37,222 bases of DNA from Candidatus Hydrogenedentota bacterium. Its GTDB lineage: Bacteria; Hydrogenedentota; Hydrogenedentia; Hydrogenedentales; JAEUWI01. The position numbers and the translations under genes were made by a program. The notes below the pieces were generated by a model, which was given only the letters and a program-made list of their open reading frames with translations, ran no database searches and was not told where the DNA came from. The DNA lies in the NCBI GenBank assembly GCA_024280935.1, contig JAJRPE010000334.1, forward strand, positions 1-37,222, written 5' to 3'. This document shows positions 15,304-24,743 of the stretch, piece after piece. Each line of letters opens with the position of its first letter. Position 1 is the first letter of the stretch.

Positions 15304-17577
15304 GTGAGTCAGACCCCAAGCGATACTAGCGCTACGCTACGCGACGTGCTGTTCATTCTGTTTCGGCAGGAAAAACGGATCCTCCTCTTTTTCGCAACCG
15401 TTATCACCGCCGTTGTGCTTGCCACCCTCTTTGCCCCGTCTGTATACCGCTCCGAAGCAAAGATTCTCATCAAACTGGGAAAGGAGAGCCTGGCGGACCC
15501 CACGTTGACGAACGTCATCAATCCCATACTCTCTGTGGGCCAGTCGCGGGATTCAGACATCGCCTCGGGTATTGAGCTGATGAAAAGCCGTGAGCTGGCG
15601 GAGAAGGTCGTGGACGAATTTGGCCAGGATGCCTTTCTCTCGCCGAGTGACGCGAAAAGTGCGGCGGGCGATGGAAACCCACTGACCGCCGCCTTGAACT
15701 GGTTGAACGACCTGCTCACGCCTGGGGAGGGGAGTTCCCGAGGCCAAAACGCGGCAGAGGGGCAGCGCGAAGACGCCATCGAAGCCTTCATGGAAGATCT
15801 GGACATTGAGGTCAGCAAGCAAAGTAATATCATTACTTTGTCGCTGGACGCCTACCATCCCAAATTGGCCCACGACGCGTTGCAGTATCTGCTGGACGCC
15901 TTCATCGACAAACATATCGAGGTATATCAGGCATCGGGTTCGCTGAAGTTTTTTGAAGAACAGGCGGCATCGCTGAAGGAGGCCCTGGAAGCGGAAGAAG
16001 ACCGCCTTCAGGCACTACAGCTTGAGTACGGTGTTACGTCATTCACTGAAGCGCAAACGTTGCTCATGACACGCATCGATGACTTGAAACAGTCGATAGA
16101 CGAAACGAAGGGCAATCGCGCAGCCGCCGAGTCCGCCCTCGATTCCCTGCGCGATGATACCAAACAACTTCCCCAGCTCGTTGCCATACAGAAGAAGTCC
16201 GGCATACCCAACCTGACGGCCAATGCGATGCGTGAAGATCTCTTCGATCTGCGTATCCAGGAGCAACGCCTGCTCGCGAAGTACGAGGAAACCAGCCCCC
16301 CCGTGCGCTCTATCCGGGAGGAAATCATGCAAGCGCAGAGCTTGCTGAATGAAGAAGCACTGACGCTGACCGAGGATATCGACGGAACAAACACGGTCTA
16401 TCAGGACATTCTGAGTTCCTCGTTGAAACAGCACGCGAGTCTCCGCGGCTTGGATGCCCAGCAAACAGCGCTTAACGAACAGTTGCTCCAGTCCATGGAA
16501 TCGCTGAACAGCCTCATCGAAGTTGGTCTGGAGGCCAAGCGGATAGAGCGGAATATGGACATTCAACAGCTCAATTATCTGACCTACCTGGACAAGATGG
16601 AGCAAGCCCGCATCAATCGAGAGCTGGAGACACAACAACTGTCCAATATCAGCATCGTTCAAAAACCAACGATGACCATTGACAACGTCCGCCCCCGGCG
16701 CTTGTTGAATGTTATCATGGGCTTTTTCCTTGCCATTTTCGGAGGCATCACCTTCGCCTTCATCCTCGAATACCTGGATGACTCCTTTAAGAAACCGGAG
16801 GATGTTGAGCGCGGTCTTGGCTTGCCTGTACTCGCCGCCATCGCCCGCCCGCGCAGCCGCAGCTTCTTCAGCAAATCGGTGTCAACCCGACAATGCCGCC
16901 TCCACAAAGGCCCTTCCGGCTGGGGCCTTCCTCCCGCAGTCCGGGAGCAATACAAGGGACTGAGCGATGCCATCATGGGCACGCGTTCGGAGGAAAACGC
17001 CCACCGCTGCCTGGTTGTTACGGCCAGCGCAGAAGGCGAAGGAGCCTCCACCATTGCCACGAATCTGGCCTTTACCCTGGCGGCGGGCGGTTCAAAGCGC
17101 GTTCTCCTGGTCGACGCGCAGATTCGGCGTCCGTCGCTTCACGCAACATTGGGATGCCCCCAATCACCGGGCATGGTCAATCTCCTGAAAGATCAAGTGA
17201 ATGAAAATGATCTCGTGGTCACTACGGAAATCTCAGGACTCGATTTCGTGCCCGCCGGCGTGCTCGGCGATGAGTTGACGTATCTGAGCGAAGCCCGCTT
17301 TTATGATGCCGTGGACATTGAGGCGAAGGTTCGCACCTGGAAGGCCACCTACGACTACACCATCATTGATGCGCCCTTCGTAACGCCCAATGCGTCCACC
17401 CTCCTTCTTTCCGAGATTTCTGACGGGGTCGTCTGGGTCATTGCCGCTGAGTCCACGCGCAAGCCCGTGGCGCTCTATACCCAAACCTTGCTGAGCCGCA
17501 CGAAGGCTCAGATGATCGGCGTGGTCTTCAACAAACGGCAGTTTCACATTCCGCGCTGGCTCTATCGCTTCATTTAG
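15304..17577 (+). CDS. Wzz/Wzc-like chain-length protein fused to a CpsD-like ATPase domain with degenerate P-loop
   Basis: This 757-residue inner-membrane protein begins at a GTG with GAGGA just upstream. Domains are: a Wzz region with first membrane helix at about 24-43; a long coiled coil at about 210-430 (EEDRLQALQLEYG, EEIMQAQSLLNEEA); a GNVR-like NVRPRR stretch and second helix at about 470-490; and a CpsD/BY-kinase-like domain from about 545. Walker A reads SAEGEGAST (575-583), with Ala 581 where Lys is expected. Walker A' reads VLLVDAQIRRP and Walker B YTIIDAP. There is no C-terminal tyrosine cluster. It should set polymer length, but kinase activity is doubtful. It is nine bases after the Wza-like gene. 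Confidence 0.85.
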   Translation: MSQTPSDTSATLRDVLFILFRQEKRILLFFATVITAVVLATLFAPSVYRSEAKILIKLGKESLADPTLTNVINPILSVGQSRDSDIASGIELMKSRELAEKVVDEFGQDAFLSPSDAKSAAGDGNPLTAALNWLNDLLTPGEGSSRGQNAAEGQREDAIEAFMEDLDIEVSKQSNIITLSLDAYHPKLAHDALQYLLDAFIDKHIEVYQASGSLKFFEEQAASLKEALEAEEDRLQALQLEYGVTSFTEAQTLLMTRIDDLKQSIDETKGNRAAAESALDSLRDDTKQLPQLVAIQKKSGIPNLTANAMREDLFDLRIQEQRLLAKYEETSPPVRSIREEIMQAQSLLNEEALTLTEDIDGTNTVYQDILSSSLKQHASLRGLDAQQTALNEQLLQSMESLNSLIEVGLEAKRIERNMDIQQLNYLTYLDKMEQARINRELETQQLSNISIVQKPTMTIDNVRPRRLLNVIMGFFLAIFGGITFAFILEYLDDSFKKPEDVERGLGLPVLAAIARPRSRSFFSKSVSTRQCRLHKGPSGWGLPPAVREQYKGLSDAIMGTRSEENAHRCLVVTASAEGEGASTIATNLAFTLAAGGSKRVLLVDAQIRRPSLHATLGCPQSPGMVNLLKDQVNENDLVVTTEISGLDFVPAGVLGDELTYLSEARFYDAVDIEAKVRTWKATYDYTIIDAPFVTPNASTLLLSEISDGVVWVIAAESTRKPVALYTQTLLSRTKAQMIGVVFNKRQFHIPRWLYRFI

Positions 17578-17580
17578 GCG

Positions 17581-17769
17581 CTTAATCTGGCAGAACCGCT
17601 ATAAAAACAAGGAAATTCTCAGGCAGACACCTGCCAGGAACGATAGAACTTGGTTGTGGCCCTGCCACTTTAGTTCCTTAATCTGGATAAACCGCCATAG
17701 ATAACAAGAAGAGTCTCAGGTGAAGGATGACAAGGACCATAGGGCTTGGTTGTGGCCCGACCACTTTAG
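17581..17769. repeat. Two 93 bp direct repeats in the EPS operon
   Basis: The units at 17581-17673 and 17677-17769 align end to end with a 96-base period. Both start CTTAATCTGG and end with a conserved GGTTGTGGCCC, then CCACTTTAG. The middles have diverged. The second unit ends 18 bases before the next start codon. They may be a duplicated RNA element or binding site within the operon. Confidence 0.8.
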
Positions 17770-17787
17770 CCTCAGCCCACAATATCC

Positions 17788-19278
17788 ATGAACCCTTCTG
17801 AATCCCACACACGAGCAACAACCGACCATCTTCGCGCCCCCCTGGGACGGCGCTGGGTGCTATCCTGCCTTCAAATCATGGACCAGGCCGCACTCTTTGG
17901 CAGCCTTTATCTCGCAGCAGCGGTGAGTATCGCCGCACAGCCGGACGGGGACATCCAGAACGCCCTGAATGTTCGGATTCATGTGGAGAATTTCGCCTTC
18001 GCCGTTGGCTTCGCCGTAATTTGGTACGTCGTGTTCGCCCTTCACATGCTCTATGACTATAACGCCGCCTATTTTCAGGAAGGCAAATTCGCGACACTTG
18101 TTCGGGCGACCATGACAGGAACGCTTTTGCTGACGGCAGCGGCGGCGTTTTTTAACTACGGCATCGTCACGCCATTTTTTATCATTTCTTTTTTCGGATT
18201 AAGCGTGATCTTTTGCATTGGGGGCCGCCTGGCGCTGAACTACGCGGTTCTCCGTACACGCTTGGGCACCGTCCACGCCAAGCAACTCCTGATTGTTGGC
18301 ACCAATCGCCGGGCGCGCATACTCGCCGAACGCTACCAGTCGCGACCGGAAATGGGCTACCACTTCCTTGGTTTCGTGGACACGACGTGGTCCTCGAAAA
18401 CGGCTGAAGAGGAGGCCTCCGCAGCGATCATCGCCTCCTTTGATGAATTGGCGACCTACCTGCGCGAACACGTGGTGGACGAGGTCATCATCTGCCTCCC
18501 CGTCAAGTCCCATTATGCGGCCATCGCCCAGATTGTGGAAACCTGCGAAGAACAAGGCATCCCCCTGAGCATTTCCACCAAGTTGTTCAATATTCAAAAC
18601 CCCCGGGTCCGGCAAAAGTACTTCAGCTCCAGTCTTGTGCTCCTCATCTCCTCCAGCATCCTGGATGAACGGGAGATGGTGTTGAAGCGTATGATCGACG
18701 TGGTGAGTTCCCTCTTTCTTCTCCTTCTTCTCTCCCCCCTCCTCCTGCTGGTCGCGTTGTTGGTCAAACTAACATCACGGGGACCCGCCATTTTTGTCCA
18801 AGAACGCGTGGGTCTCAACAAACGGGTTTTCCGGCTTTACAAGTTTCGGACCATGGTGCTGGACGCCGAGGCACAAATGGCGGGCATCGAGCATCTTAAC
18901 GAGGCCGAAGGCGGCCATTTCAAGATCAAGGATGATCCTCGAATCACCCCCCTTGGGCGCTGGCTCCGGCGCAGCAGCATTGACGAGTTGCCCCAGCTCT
19001 TCAATGTGCTCACGGGCGAAATGAGCCTGGTCGGCCCCCGCCCGCTCCCCCTGCGGGATGCGGACAATATTGTTCTCGATTGGCCGCGCCGCCGCTTTGG
19101 AATACGCCCAGGAATCACCTGTCTCTGGCAAATCGCAGGCAGGGCTGATCGGGCCATTTCCTTTGAACAATGGATGGCCCTGGACATGTCCTACATCGAC
19201 CGCTGGTCTCTCCTGCTCGACTTTCGAATCCTGCTCCAGACGATACCCGCCGTATTTCGCGGAAAAGGGGCCTACTGA
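17788..19278 (+). CDS. Polyprenyl glycosylphosphotransferase (priming sugar transferase)
   Basis: The 496-residue protein carries out the priming step, transferring a sugar-1-phosphate to undecaprenyl phosphate. The N-terminal half has about four membrane helices (20-150) and a nucleotide-binding-like CoA/NAD fold (KQLLIVGTNRRARILAERY). The C-terminal bacterial sugar transferase domain (about 300-496) has the family signatures KRMIDVVSS, VGLNKRVFRLYKFRTM, RRSSIDELPQLFNVLTGEMS, LVGPRPLP and GIRPGITCLWQIAGR. The catalytic Asp-Glu pair in SSIDELPQ is present. Full-length WbaP/EpsE-type architecture is seen. It is followed after six bases by the first GT2 gene. Confidence 0.9.
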   Translation: MNPSESHTRATTDHLRAPLGRRWVLSCLQIMDQAALFGSLYLAAAVSIAAQPDGDIQNALNVRIHVENFAFAVGFAVIWYVVFALHMLYDYNAAYFQEGKFATLVRATMTGTLLLTAAAAFFNYGIVTPFFIISFFGLSVIFCIGGRLALNYAVLRTRLGTVHAKQLLIVGTNRRARILAERYQSRPEMGYHFLGFVDTTWSSKTAEEEASAAIIASFDELATYLREHVVDEVIICLPVKSHYAAIAQIVETCEEQGIPLSISTKLFNIQNPRVRQKYFSSSLVLLISSSILDEREMVLKRMIDVVSSLFLLLLLSPLLLLVALLVKLTSRGPAIFVQERVGLNKRVFRLYKFRTMVLDAEAQMAGIEHLNEAEGGHFKIKDDPRITPLGRWLRRSSIDELPQLFNVLTGEMSLVGPRPLPLRDADNIVLDWPRRRFGIRPGITCLWQIAGRADRAISFEQWMALDMSYIDRWSLLLDFRILLQTIPAVFRGKGAY

Positions 19279-19284
19279 AACGCC

Positions 19285-20325
19285 ATGCCCGATGTATCCG
19301 TCATCATCGTCACCTGGAACTCCGCCCCATACATCGGCGCGTGCCTGGAGAGTATTCTTACGCACTCCGGGTTACATACGCTGGAAATAATCGTTGCGGA
19401 CAATGGCAGCACAGACGACACCTGCGAGCGGATATCGTCAGGCTTCCCGAATGTCATCTTGCTGCGCTGGGGCGCGAACCTGGGCTTTCCAAAGGCCAAC
19501 AACCTCGCGGCGAAACGTGCGCACGGAAAATATCTGTTTTTTCTCAACCCGGACACCTACTTGGACAACGACGCAGTTGAGTCCCTTCGGTCTCACTTGG
19601 AGGCGAATCCGTCACTGGGAATCGTAGGCCCCGGTATTCTTTCGGAAAAAGGCACCTCCATCGCTGTCGACGCCCGCTCTTTTCCTTCCCTTCGCGGGAC
19701 ACTCTTTCGCTATTTCGGGCTTCGTTCACTCTTGCCCCACCACCCGCTTTTTGGAAGCGAGTATCTTCATCCTGCAAAACGAGACACGCCGCAGCGCGTG
19801 GAATGCCTGACGGGGGCCGCCCTGTTTATGGAAGCTGAGTTCTTTCGTTCTCTGGATGGTTTTGACGAACAGCTACCCATGTATTTTGAAGACATGGACC
19901 TTTGTGCCAAAGTTCGTGCGGCCGGGCGCGTCTGTGGTTTTGTCCCCGATGCAAGAGTGACTCATTTCGGGGGAGAAAGTACCGCCCGCTCCCCCATTGC
20001 CCCGTTTTTGCATGCCCTGGAAGACGGACAGGCACCGTGGATGTATTTCAGCAAGTACCGATCGGCGCACGATGTTCGTCTTTTTACCCTTGTGCTGGCT
20101 GCGGGAAACCTCTTTCGCCTGGCACTGTACCTTCTCGTTGTGCCCGTCGCGGTGATGAGGGAGTCCCGTGCGAATCTCCTTCGCCGAAGCAGTGAAGCCC
20201 TGACACTCTTGCGATGGTGTGCCACCAGTAAATTGGCCTGCATGGAAAAGGCACAAGCGCTCTTCGATAACGAGCCTCGAAGCGAGTCTGCCACTCCCCT
20301 GTCGGAAGACCGCCATGACGAATGA
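19285..20325 (+). CDS. GT2 glycosyltransferase, rhamnosyltransferase-like
   Basis: The 346-residue protein has a GT-A fold. VSVIIVTWNSAPYIG begins the nucleotide-binding core, VADNGSTDD carries the first acidic residues, NPDT (in LFFLNPDTYLD) is the DxD-equivalent, and YFEDMDLCAKV holds the catalytic-base region. This pattern is typical of WbbL-type rhamnosyltransferases. A C-terminal hydrophobic stretch (LFTLVLAAGNLFRLALYLLV) suggests membrane association. It should extend the lipid-linked repeat unit in the cytoplasm. Donor and acceptor sugars cannot be read from sequence. The stop overlaps the start of the next gene. Confidence 0.85.
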   Translation: MPDVSVIIVTWNSAPYIGACLESILTHSGLHTLEIIVADNGSTDDTCERISSGFPNVILLRWGANLGFPKANNLAAKRAHGKYLFFLNPDTYLDNDAVESLRSHLEANPSLGIVGPGILSEKGTSIAVDARSFPSLRGTLFRYFGLRSLLPHHPLFGSEYLHPAKRDTPQRVECLTGAALFMEAEFFRSLDGFDEQLPMYFEDMDLCAKVRAAGRVCGFVPDARVTHFGGESTARSPIAPFLHALEDGQAPWMYFSKYRSAHDVRLFTLVLAAGNLFRLALYLLVVPVAVMRESRANLLRRSSEALTLLRWCATSKLACMEKAQALFDNEPRSESATPLSEDRHDE

Positions 20326-21268
20326 GTCTCTTCCCAAAATCAGTGTGCTCATCCACAACCGAAACCGTGCAGGCTGCCTGGCCCGATGCCTGGAGACGGT
20401 GGCCCGGCAAGATGCCCGTCCGCTTGAAGTCGTGGTGCTCGATGCCCAATCCACGGATGACTCTTCCAAGGTTCTGACCAACCACAAATTAGCGTTGGAA
20501 TCCGTGGGTATCCATGTGGTGGTCGTGTCCTGTGAACCTGCGGGTGTCCCTGCCTCGCGCAATCTCGCGTCCTCCCATGCGACAGGGGAACTCCTGTTTT
20601 TTCTGGACAACGACGCCACCCTGGACCGCCCCAATACGGCAAGCTGGCTGCAACGTTATTTTAAGCGGCACGAGGAACTGGGACTGGTAGGATGCCAGAT
20701 ACTCGCACGAGACAGCGATAGCGAAGATCCATTCTGCTGGGTCTACCGCCGATCCGCCCGGCAGTGGCGAAAAACTCCCTTCGATACCTTCACCTTTGCG
20801 GGCGCGGGCTTCTGTGTGCGGGCATCGGCCTATAAGGAATGTGCCGGTTTCTGGGAAGTGATCGATTACTCCCGCGAGGAAGAGGCCCTCTCCCTGCGCC
20901 TGCTTGATCATGGCTGGCGCGTGGCCTATCGACCCGAGGCCGTGGTGCGCCACTACCCCGATCCCCGGGGGCGGCGCAGCCTGATTGAACGGCGGGCCAT
21001 CGAACTCAAGAATGGCGTATTGATCTATTGGCATGCCTATCCTCGCGGACTGGGTTTCTTGTTCAGTCTGTTGCGTGCAGCATCCATGTCCTTGAGGGCC
21101 TTGCTCCGGCGCGAGGGTTCTCTGCGCACGCTCCTCGCGGGATGGGGGGACGCACGGCGCTGCTGGCATGAAATCGGTCTGCATCGGGAACCGGTCGCCT
21201 GGCGCACCATGTTCCGATTGCTCCGACTACATTTTTCGAGAGGATCGACCGATGCCAACGGCTCCTGA
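20315..21268 (+). CDS. GT2 glycosyltransferase
   Basis: The 317-residue protein begins at MTNESLPKISVLIHNRN, which overlaps the previous gene by 11 bases. A 32-codon longer frame exists but lacks family sequence. Core motifs are ISVLIHNRNRAGCL, VVLDAQSTDD, LFFLDNDATLD (acidic metal-binding loop) and EEEALSLRLLDHGWRVAY with an RHYPDP ending. The C-terminal half contains a hydrophobic segment (LGFLFSLLRAASMSL). It probably adds another sugar to the repeat unit. The specificity is unknown. Confidence 0.83.
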   Translation: MTNESLPKISVLIHNRNRAGCLARCLETVARQDARPLEVVVLDAQSTDDSSKVLTNHKLALESVGIHVVVVSCEPAGVPASRNLASSHATGELLFFLDNDATLDRPNTASWLQRYFKRHEELGLVGCQILARDSDSEDPFCWVYRRSARQWRKTPFDTFTFAGAGFCVRASAYKECAGFWEVIDYSREEEALSLRLLDHGWRVAYRPEAVVRHYPDPRGRRSLIERRAIELKNGVLIYWHAYPRGLGFLFSLLRAASMSLRALLRREGSLRTLLAGWGDARRCWHEIGLHREPVAWRTMFRLLRLHFSRGSTDANGS

Positions 21269-22022
21269 GCGCGTGCCAATACTGGGGTGTCCCTTTGATG
21301 CGGTCACCTTTGAGGAGGCTGCCTCCCGGATCGCCACCGCGCTGGAAAAGCGGGAACTCCTCCACGTGTGCGTGGGCAACGTGGACATGGTCATGAAGAC
21401 ACGTAAGATCCCCGACTTCGCCGCCATCTTCAATGACTGTGGGCTGGTCATTTGTGACGGCGTGCCCGTAACCTGGGCCGCCAAGGCGCTGGGAACCCCT
21501 CTGAGAGGTCGGGTCAGTGGCACGGATACGGTCTGGGAATGCGCAGCCATCTCAGCACGAATCGGAATCACGGTGGCCATGATCGGCGCTGAATTCGACA
21601 CCACGCAGCGGGCGGCGGAAGTCATGGCCGCACGGTATCCTGGAGCAAAACTCCACGCCTTCCCCACGCCCTACCCCTTAACGGAGAAAGAAAATGAAAA
21701 ACTGCTGAGCACGATACGAGAGTCCGGCGCCGACATGGTGCTGGTAGCCTTGGGCGCCCCCAAACAAGAACGGTGGATTCGCGACCACCTCGAAGCAAGC
21801 GGCGCGTGTGTGGGTATCGGTATTGGCTCCGCCTTTGATATCATCAGCGGGAAACAGCCCCGGGCACCACGTTGGATGCGCGACAACGGCTTCGAGTGGC
21901 TCCATCGCATGTTGCAGGATCCCGCTCGCCTGGGGCGGCGCTATCTGCTGGAGGATTTCCCCTTCGTATGGCATATCGTAGTAGCCATCATTCGTCAACG
22001 ACTGGCGGGAAGTGCGGAATGA
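21252..22022 (+). CDS. WecG/TagA/CpsF family glycosyltransferase (GT26)
   Basis: The 256-residue protein starts at ATG within the previous gene (17-base overlap). It shows the family hallmarks CVGNVDMVMKTRK, VICDGVPVTWAAKALG, RVSGTDTVWE, the conserved LVALGAPKQERWI and GIGSAFDIISGKQPRAPRWM, then NGFEWLHRMLQDPARLGRRY. The family transfers N-acetylmannosamine(uronic acid) or related sugars to a lipid-linked acceptor. Known enzymes act at the cytoplasmic face of the membrane. It is the third transferase of the operon. Confidence 0.88.
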   Translation: MPTAPERVPILGCPFDAVTFEEAASRIATALEKRELLHVCVGNVDMVMKTRKIPDFAAIFNDCGLVICDGVPVTWAAKALGTPLRGRVSGTDTVWECAAISARIGITVAMIGAEFDTTQRAAEVMAARYPGAKLHAFPTPYPLTEKENEKLLSTIRESGADMVLVALGAPKQERWIRDHLEASGACVGIGIGSAFDIISGKQPRAPRWMRDNGFEWLHRMLQDPARLGRRYLLEDFPFVWHIVVAIIRQRLAGSAE

Positions 22023-22075
22023 GGAAGAACACCGTTACGGCGCCATTTCCGCGTCTGGAGAACCCGTAGGCACCT

Positions 22076-23518
22076 ATGGAAGCAACAGAACAAAGAACGG
22101 AGTCCAGCTTGTCGGCGCGTCTTGGTGCCACGCTGTTTTTTCTTGGACTCGGTGGGGCCATCCTGGTCAGCACGATGCATGACCTGTTGATTGTACCCAT
22201 CGGCGTGACCTTTTTCCTGTTGCTGGCCCTGGCATCCTTTCTTCGCCCCGCCCCGGCCTTCTTGACCCTGGTTGCCTTCGCCGTGCTGGTGCCCCTCGAC
22301 CTTTCTGTGGACGTGGGTATTCTACCCCGCATCGGCCCAACCCGTATTTATATGGGGGCCTTCCTGCTGGGTCTTTTCTTACGGCTCCTCGTATTTCGCA
22401 GCATCCTCCCCGGCTATCGGGCCGTCCTGCCGCTCTTTGGCGGGGCCTGTCTCTACATTGCCTCCTGCCTCGTGAGCACAGCGGTATCCGTCGAGCCGGT
22501 GGTAAGTATTTACGCGGTCCTGGGCCGTGAAATCATGGAGCAGCTCTTGCTCTTTTACCTCTTCCTCTATTTTCTTCAGATTCCAGGATTCTTTCGGCAA
22601 TTGCGCATTGCCCTGTATATCGCCACATTCATCACCTGTCTGCTGGCCTACGCCGAAGTCTATGCGGGCGCTACCCCCCTGCTTCCCTTCATCCCCGATG
22701 GCTGGCTCGACTTCAGGGCCGGGATCTTGCGGTGCCGTTCGACCTTCTTTCATCCTATTGCCTATGCCTGTTTTTTGAACCTCGTGTTTCCCTTTGTACT
22801 GGTCGAGTTTCTGTCCACGCGACAAAGCAAAGTACGGCTGCTTATGGGAGGACTTGGGATTTCCATCCTCGTGGCCGCGCTGCTGACCGTGAGTCGTGCC
22901 CCGTGGATAATTCTGGCGCTGGAAGTAGCGGCTCTGTTGGCCTGGGAGTGCCGCAAGGATATTCGGCGCATGGTCTTTATCCTGACCATCGGCCTGATCG
23001 TGGTCTCTTCGGCCTTCCTGTCCTATCAACTCAATGACACCGTGGAAAGTCTTTTTCAGCCCTTTATCAACCCCGGCCAGGTGGAGGAAGGCTCCTCGGA
23101 GTACTATCGCGTCGTCGTCTTCGAGGCGGTCTGGGCGCGGGTGCAATCGCCCCGTATCTTTTTCGGCTACGGGCCCAACGCCTTCAACTATGCCAACATC
23201 GAAGTCACCTACGACAACACCACCCGAATTCTTCTGGAACCGGATCTACACTACGCCCGCATTCTCTTCGAATTTGGCGCGATAGGCAGTGGGCTTATCT
23301 TGCTCCTCATCGCCCGAGGAATCTGGCGAAGCATTCGGTCATTACGCGAGGCAACACCAGAGCAGCAGCGCTGGATACTGGCGGCCCTCGCGGGGGTCGT
23401 GGGCTTTGTGCTCGTAAACTTCACCGTGAGCATGTTCCCCATGTTCCCCTTGGGGATGATCTTTTGGATGTGCCTGGCAATCGCCCTTCGGGGAAGTCTC
23501 GGCACGGAGCAAGCATAG
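22076..23518 (+). CDS. O-antigen polymerase/ligase family membrane protein (Wzy/WaaL-like)
   Basis: The 480-residue protein has about twelve hydrophobic segments and one large loop. The O-antigen ligase-type core follows the long membrane part: RSTFFHPIAYACFLNLVFP, then VSRAPWIILALE, and a loop with FFGYGPNAF and LHYARILFEFGAIG, where WaaL/Wzy proteins carry conserved Arg and His. In a locus with a priming transferase, a Wzz-like protein and a Wza-like channel, it is most likely the Wzy polymerase joining repeat units in the periplasm. It is the last gene of the operon. Confidence 0.8.
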   Translation: MEATEQRTESSLSARLGATLFFLGLGGAILVSTMHDLLIVPIGVTFFLLLALASFLRPAPAFLTLVAFAVLVPLDLSVDVGILPRIGPTRIYMGAFLLGLFLRLLVFRSILPGYRAVLPLFGGACLYIASCLVSTAVSVEPVVSIYAVLGREIMEQLLLFYLFLYFLQIPGFFRQLRIALYIATFITCLLAYAEVYAGATPLLPFIPDGWLDFRAGILRCRSTFFHPIAYACFLNLVFPFVLVEFLSTRQSKVRLLMGGLGISILVAALLTVSRAPWIILALEVAALLAWECRKDIRRMVFILTIGLIVVSSAFLSYQLNDTVESLFQPFINPGQVEEGSSEYYRVVVFEAVWARVQSPRIFFGYGPNAFNYANIEVTYDNTTRILLEPDLHYARILFEFGAIGSGLILLLIARGIWRSIRSLREATPEQQRWILAALAGVVGFVLVNFTVSMFPMFPLGMIFWMCLAIALRGSLGTEQA

Positions 23519-23522
23519 CCAA

Positions 23523-23562
23523 CGGGACAAGACCTGTCAACAACAAGTGGCTGTCCCTATTT
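23523..23562 (+). terminator. Possible terminator at the end of the EPS operon
   Basis: GGGACA and TGTCCC form a short stem with a large loop, followed by TATTTTATT. It lies directly after the last EPS gene and before the convergent operon. The long loop makes it weak. Confidence 0.35.
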
Positions 23563-23615
23563 TATTCCTATTCCAATTCGTAGTCCGCCCCTGAATTACC
23601 ACGAATTATTCCCTT

Positions 23616-24743
23616 TTACTCGCCCCGCCTACGAAGCCAAAGTGCATAAGCCATTGCTGCCGTCGCACCAATCACGACAATTGCGAGGACTACCCGAAAG
23701 TTTCCTGATTCGACATCAGGATCCACGACTTCATCTGCTTTCACCTCCGATTCTGTAATCGGCGCATCGGGAGCCCGTGCGTCCATTGGGGAAGTCGACA
23801 CCTTTACAGGCTCCGGGCTGCTCGGACTACCAACCTCCTCGGGTTCCGGTTCAGTCGTGTCGCCACGGGAAACAACCTTCCCCGTATTGGTACCTGACTT
23901 CCCGTCAGCTCGGTCCGCAATACGACGTGCCTGTGCTTCAAGAGGCTCATTGAACTCTTTATTCTCAATCACAAGTTGCCCGTCCAGTATCAGGTTCGCC
24001 ATCCACGGATAGAGGGTCTTTGTCACTTCTTCTTGTACAAAGAAGTACTGGGATTCGCGTGCCTTTTCCGAATTCGGCTCAATTTCGCGAAACGCCAAAT
24101 AGGCATCCCAGTCTTCACCCGAACTGACTATTTCACTACCCCGGATACGTTCCGCCAGAATTTTCCGCAACAGGTATCCGCGCATATCGGCAATACCTGC
24201 CTTCAGCACGGCCGCCGGGCCAGCAGACCCATCGGGAATTTGAATTTTGTCCAGTTCTTCCGGTGTGCCGTGATACCTCTTTAATGATTCCCAGTCCGAC
24301 TCTCTAATTCCATGCACTGCCGCCAGATTTCTATAGATCTCGTGCTCGTCTTCAGGAGATGCAAGCCAATCTTCCAGTGCCGTCTTGGTCGCCCTCAACC
24401 TCTCTACCAAGGCCGTGGCCGTCTCCTCCGTGAATCCCAAGTTCTCAAACTGCGCTGCATTGGCAGCCGCAACTTCCGCCTCTGACACATCGAAGCCAAG
24501 CCGTTCGATTTCGGCCTCGTACACGAAGGGAAACACCCTCGCCCAAAGATAGTCTGACGGCATCTCTTCCACCCGCTCGTCGTTCCAAAGCACATCCCCA
24601 ACAAGAGGCGCACCACGAAGCGTTCCGATGGTTTCCTCGCCTCCGAAACACAGCGCACTAGCAACCAGGAAGACAACGCCCGTTAACCAAAGCCTACAGG
24701 GTCGAAAACGGCGGCACGAATTATCTCCAAGATTACTACTCAC
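23616..24743 (-). CDS. Secreted, C-terminally membrane-anchored protein with SurA-like N-region
   Basis: The 375-residue protein starts at a GTG that overlaps the TAG of the preceding large gene by one base. A signal peptide occupies about 15-34 (LTGVVFLVASALCFGG). Residues about 50-240 are helical and recall the SurA/trigger-factor-type chaperone region (FVYEAEIERLGFDVSEAEVAA). Then comes an acidic Pro/Ser/Thr/Glu-rich stalk (about 270-340), one membrane helix (FRVVLAIVVIGATAAMAYAL) and a basic end WLRRRGE. The architecture is a periplasmic domain on a tether. No PPIase domain and no LPxTG, PEP-CTERM or GlyGly motif is seen. It may assist folding of the repeat protein encoded just upstream. 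Function is unproven. Confidence 0.55.
   Translation of the reverse strand: MSSNLGDNSCRRFRPCRLWLTGVVFLVASALCFGGEETIGTLRGAPLVGDVLWNDERVEEMPSDYLWARVFPFVYEAEIERLGFDVSEAEVAAANAAQFENLGFTEETATALVERLRATKTALEDWLASPEDEHEIYRNLAAVHGIRESDWESLKRYHGTPEELDKIQIPDGSAGPAAVLKAGIADMRGYLLRKILAERIRGSEIVSSGEDWDAYLAFREIEPNSEKARESQYFFVQEEVTKTLYPWMANLILDGQLVIENKEFNEPLEAQARRIADRADGKSGTNTGKVVSRGDTTEPEPEEVGSPSSPEPVKVSTSPMDARAPDAPITESEVKADEVVDPDVESGNFRVVLAIVVIGATAAMAYALWLRRRGE

Noticed and set aside
17651-17673. Sigma-54 promoter in the 93 bp repeats
   Set aside because: TGGCCC followed by CTTTAG lacks the required GC at the -12 position and the correct spacing.
17581-17769. CRISPR-like array
   Set aside because: There are only two units, the conserved parts are at their ends, and there are no equal spacers or cas genes. 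No CRISPR array was seen anywhere in the window.
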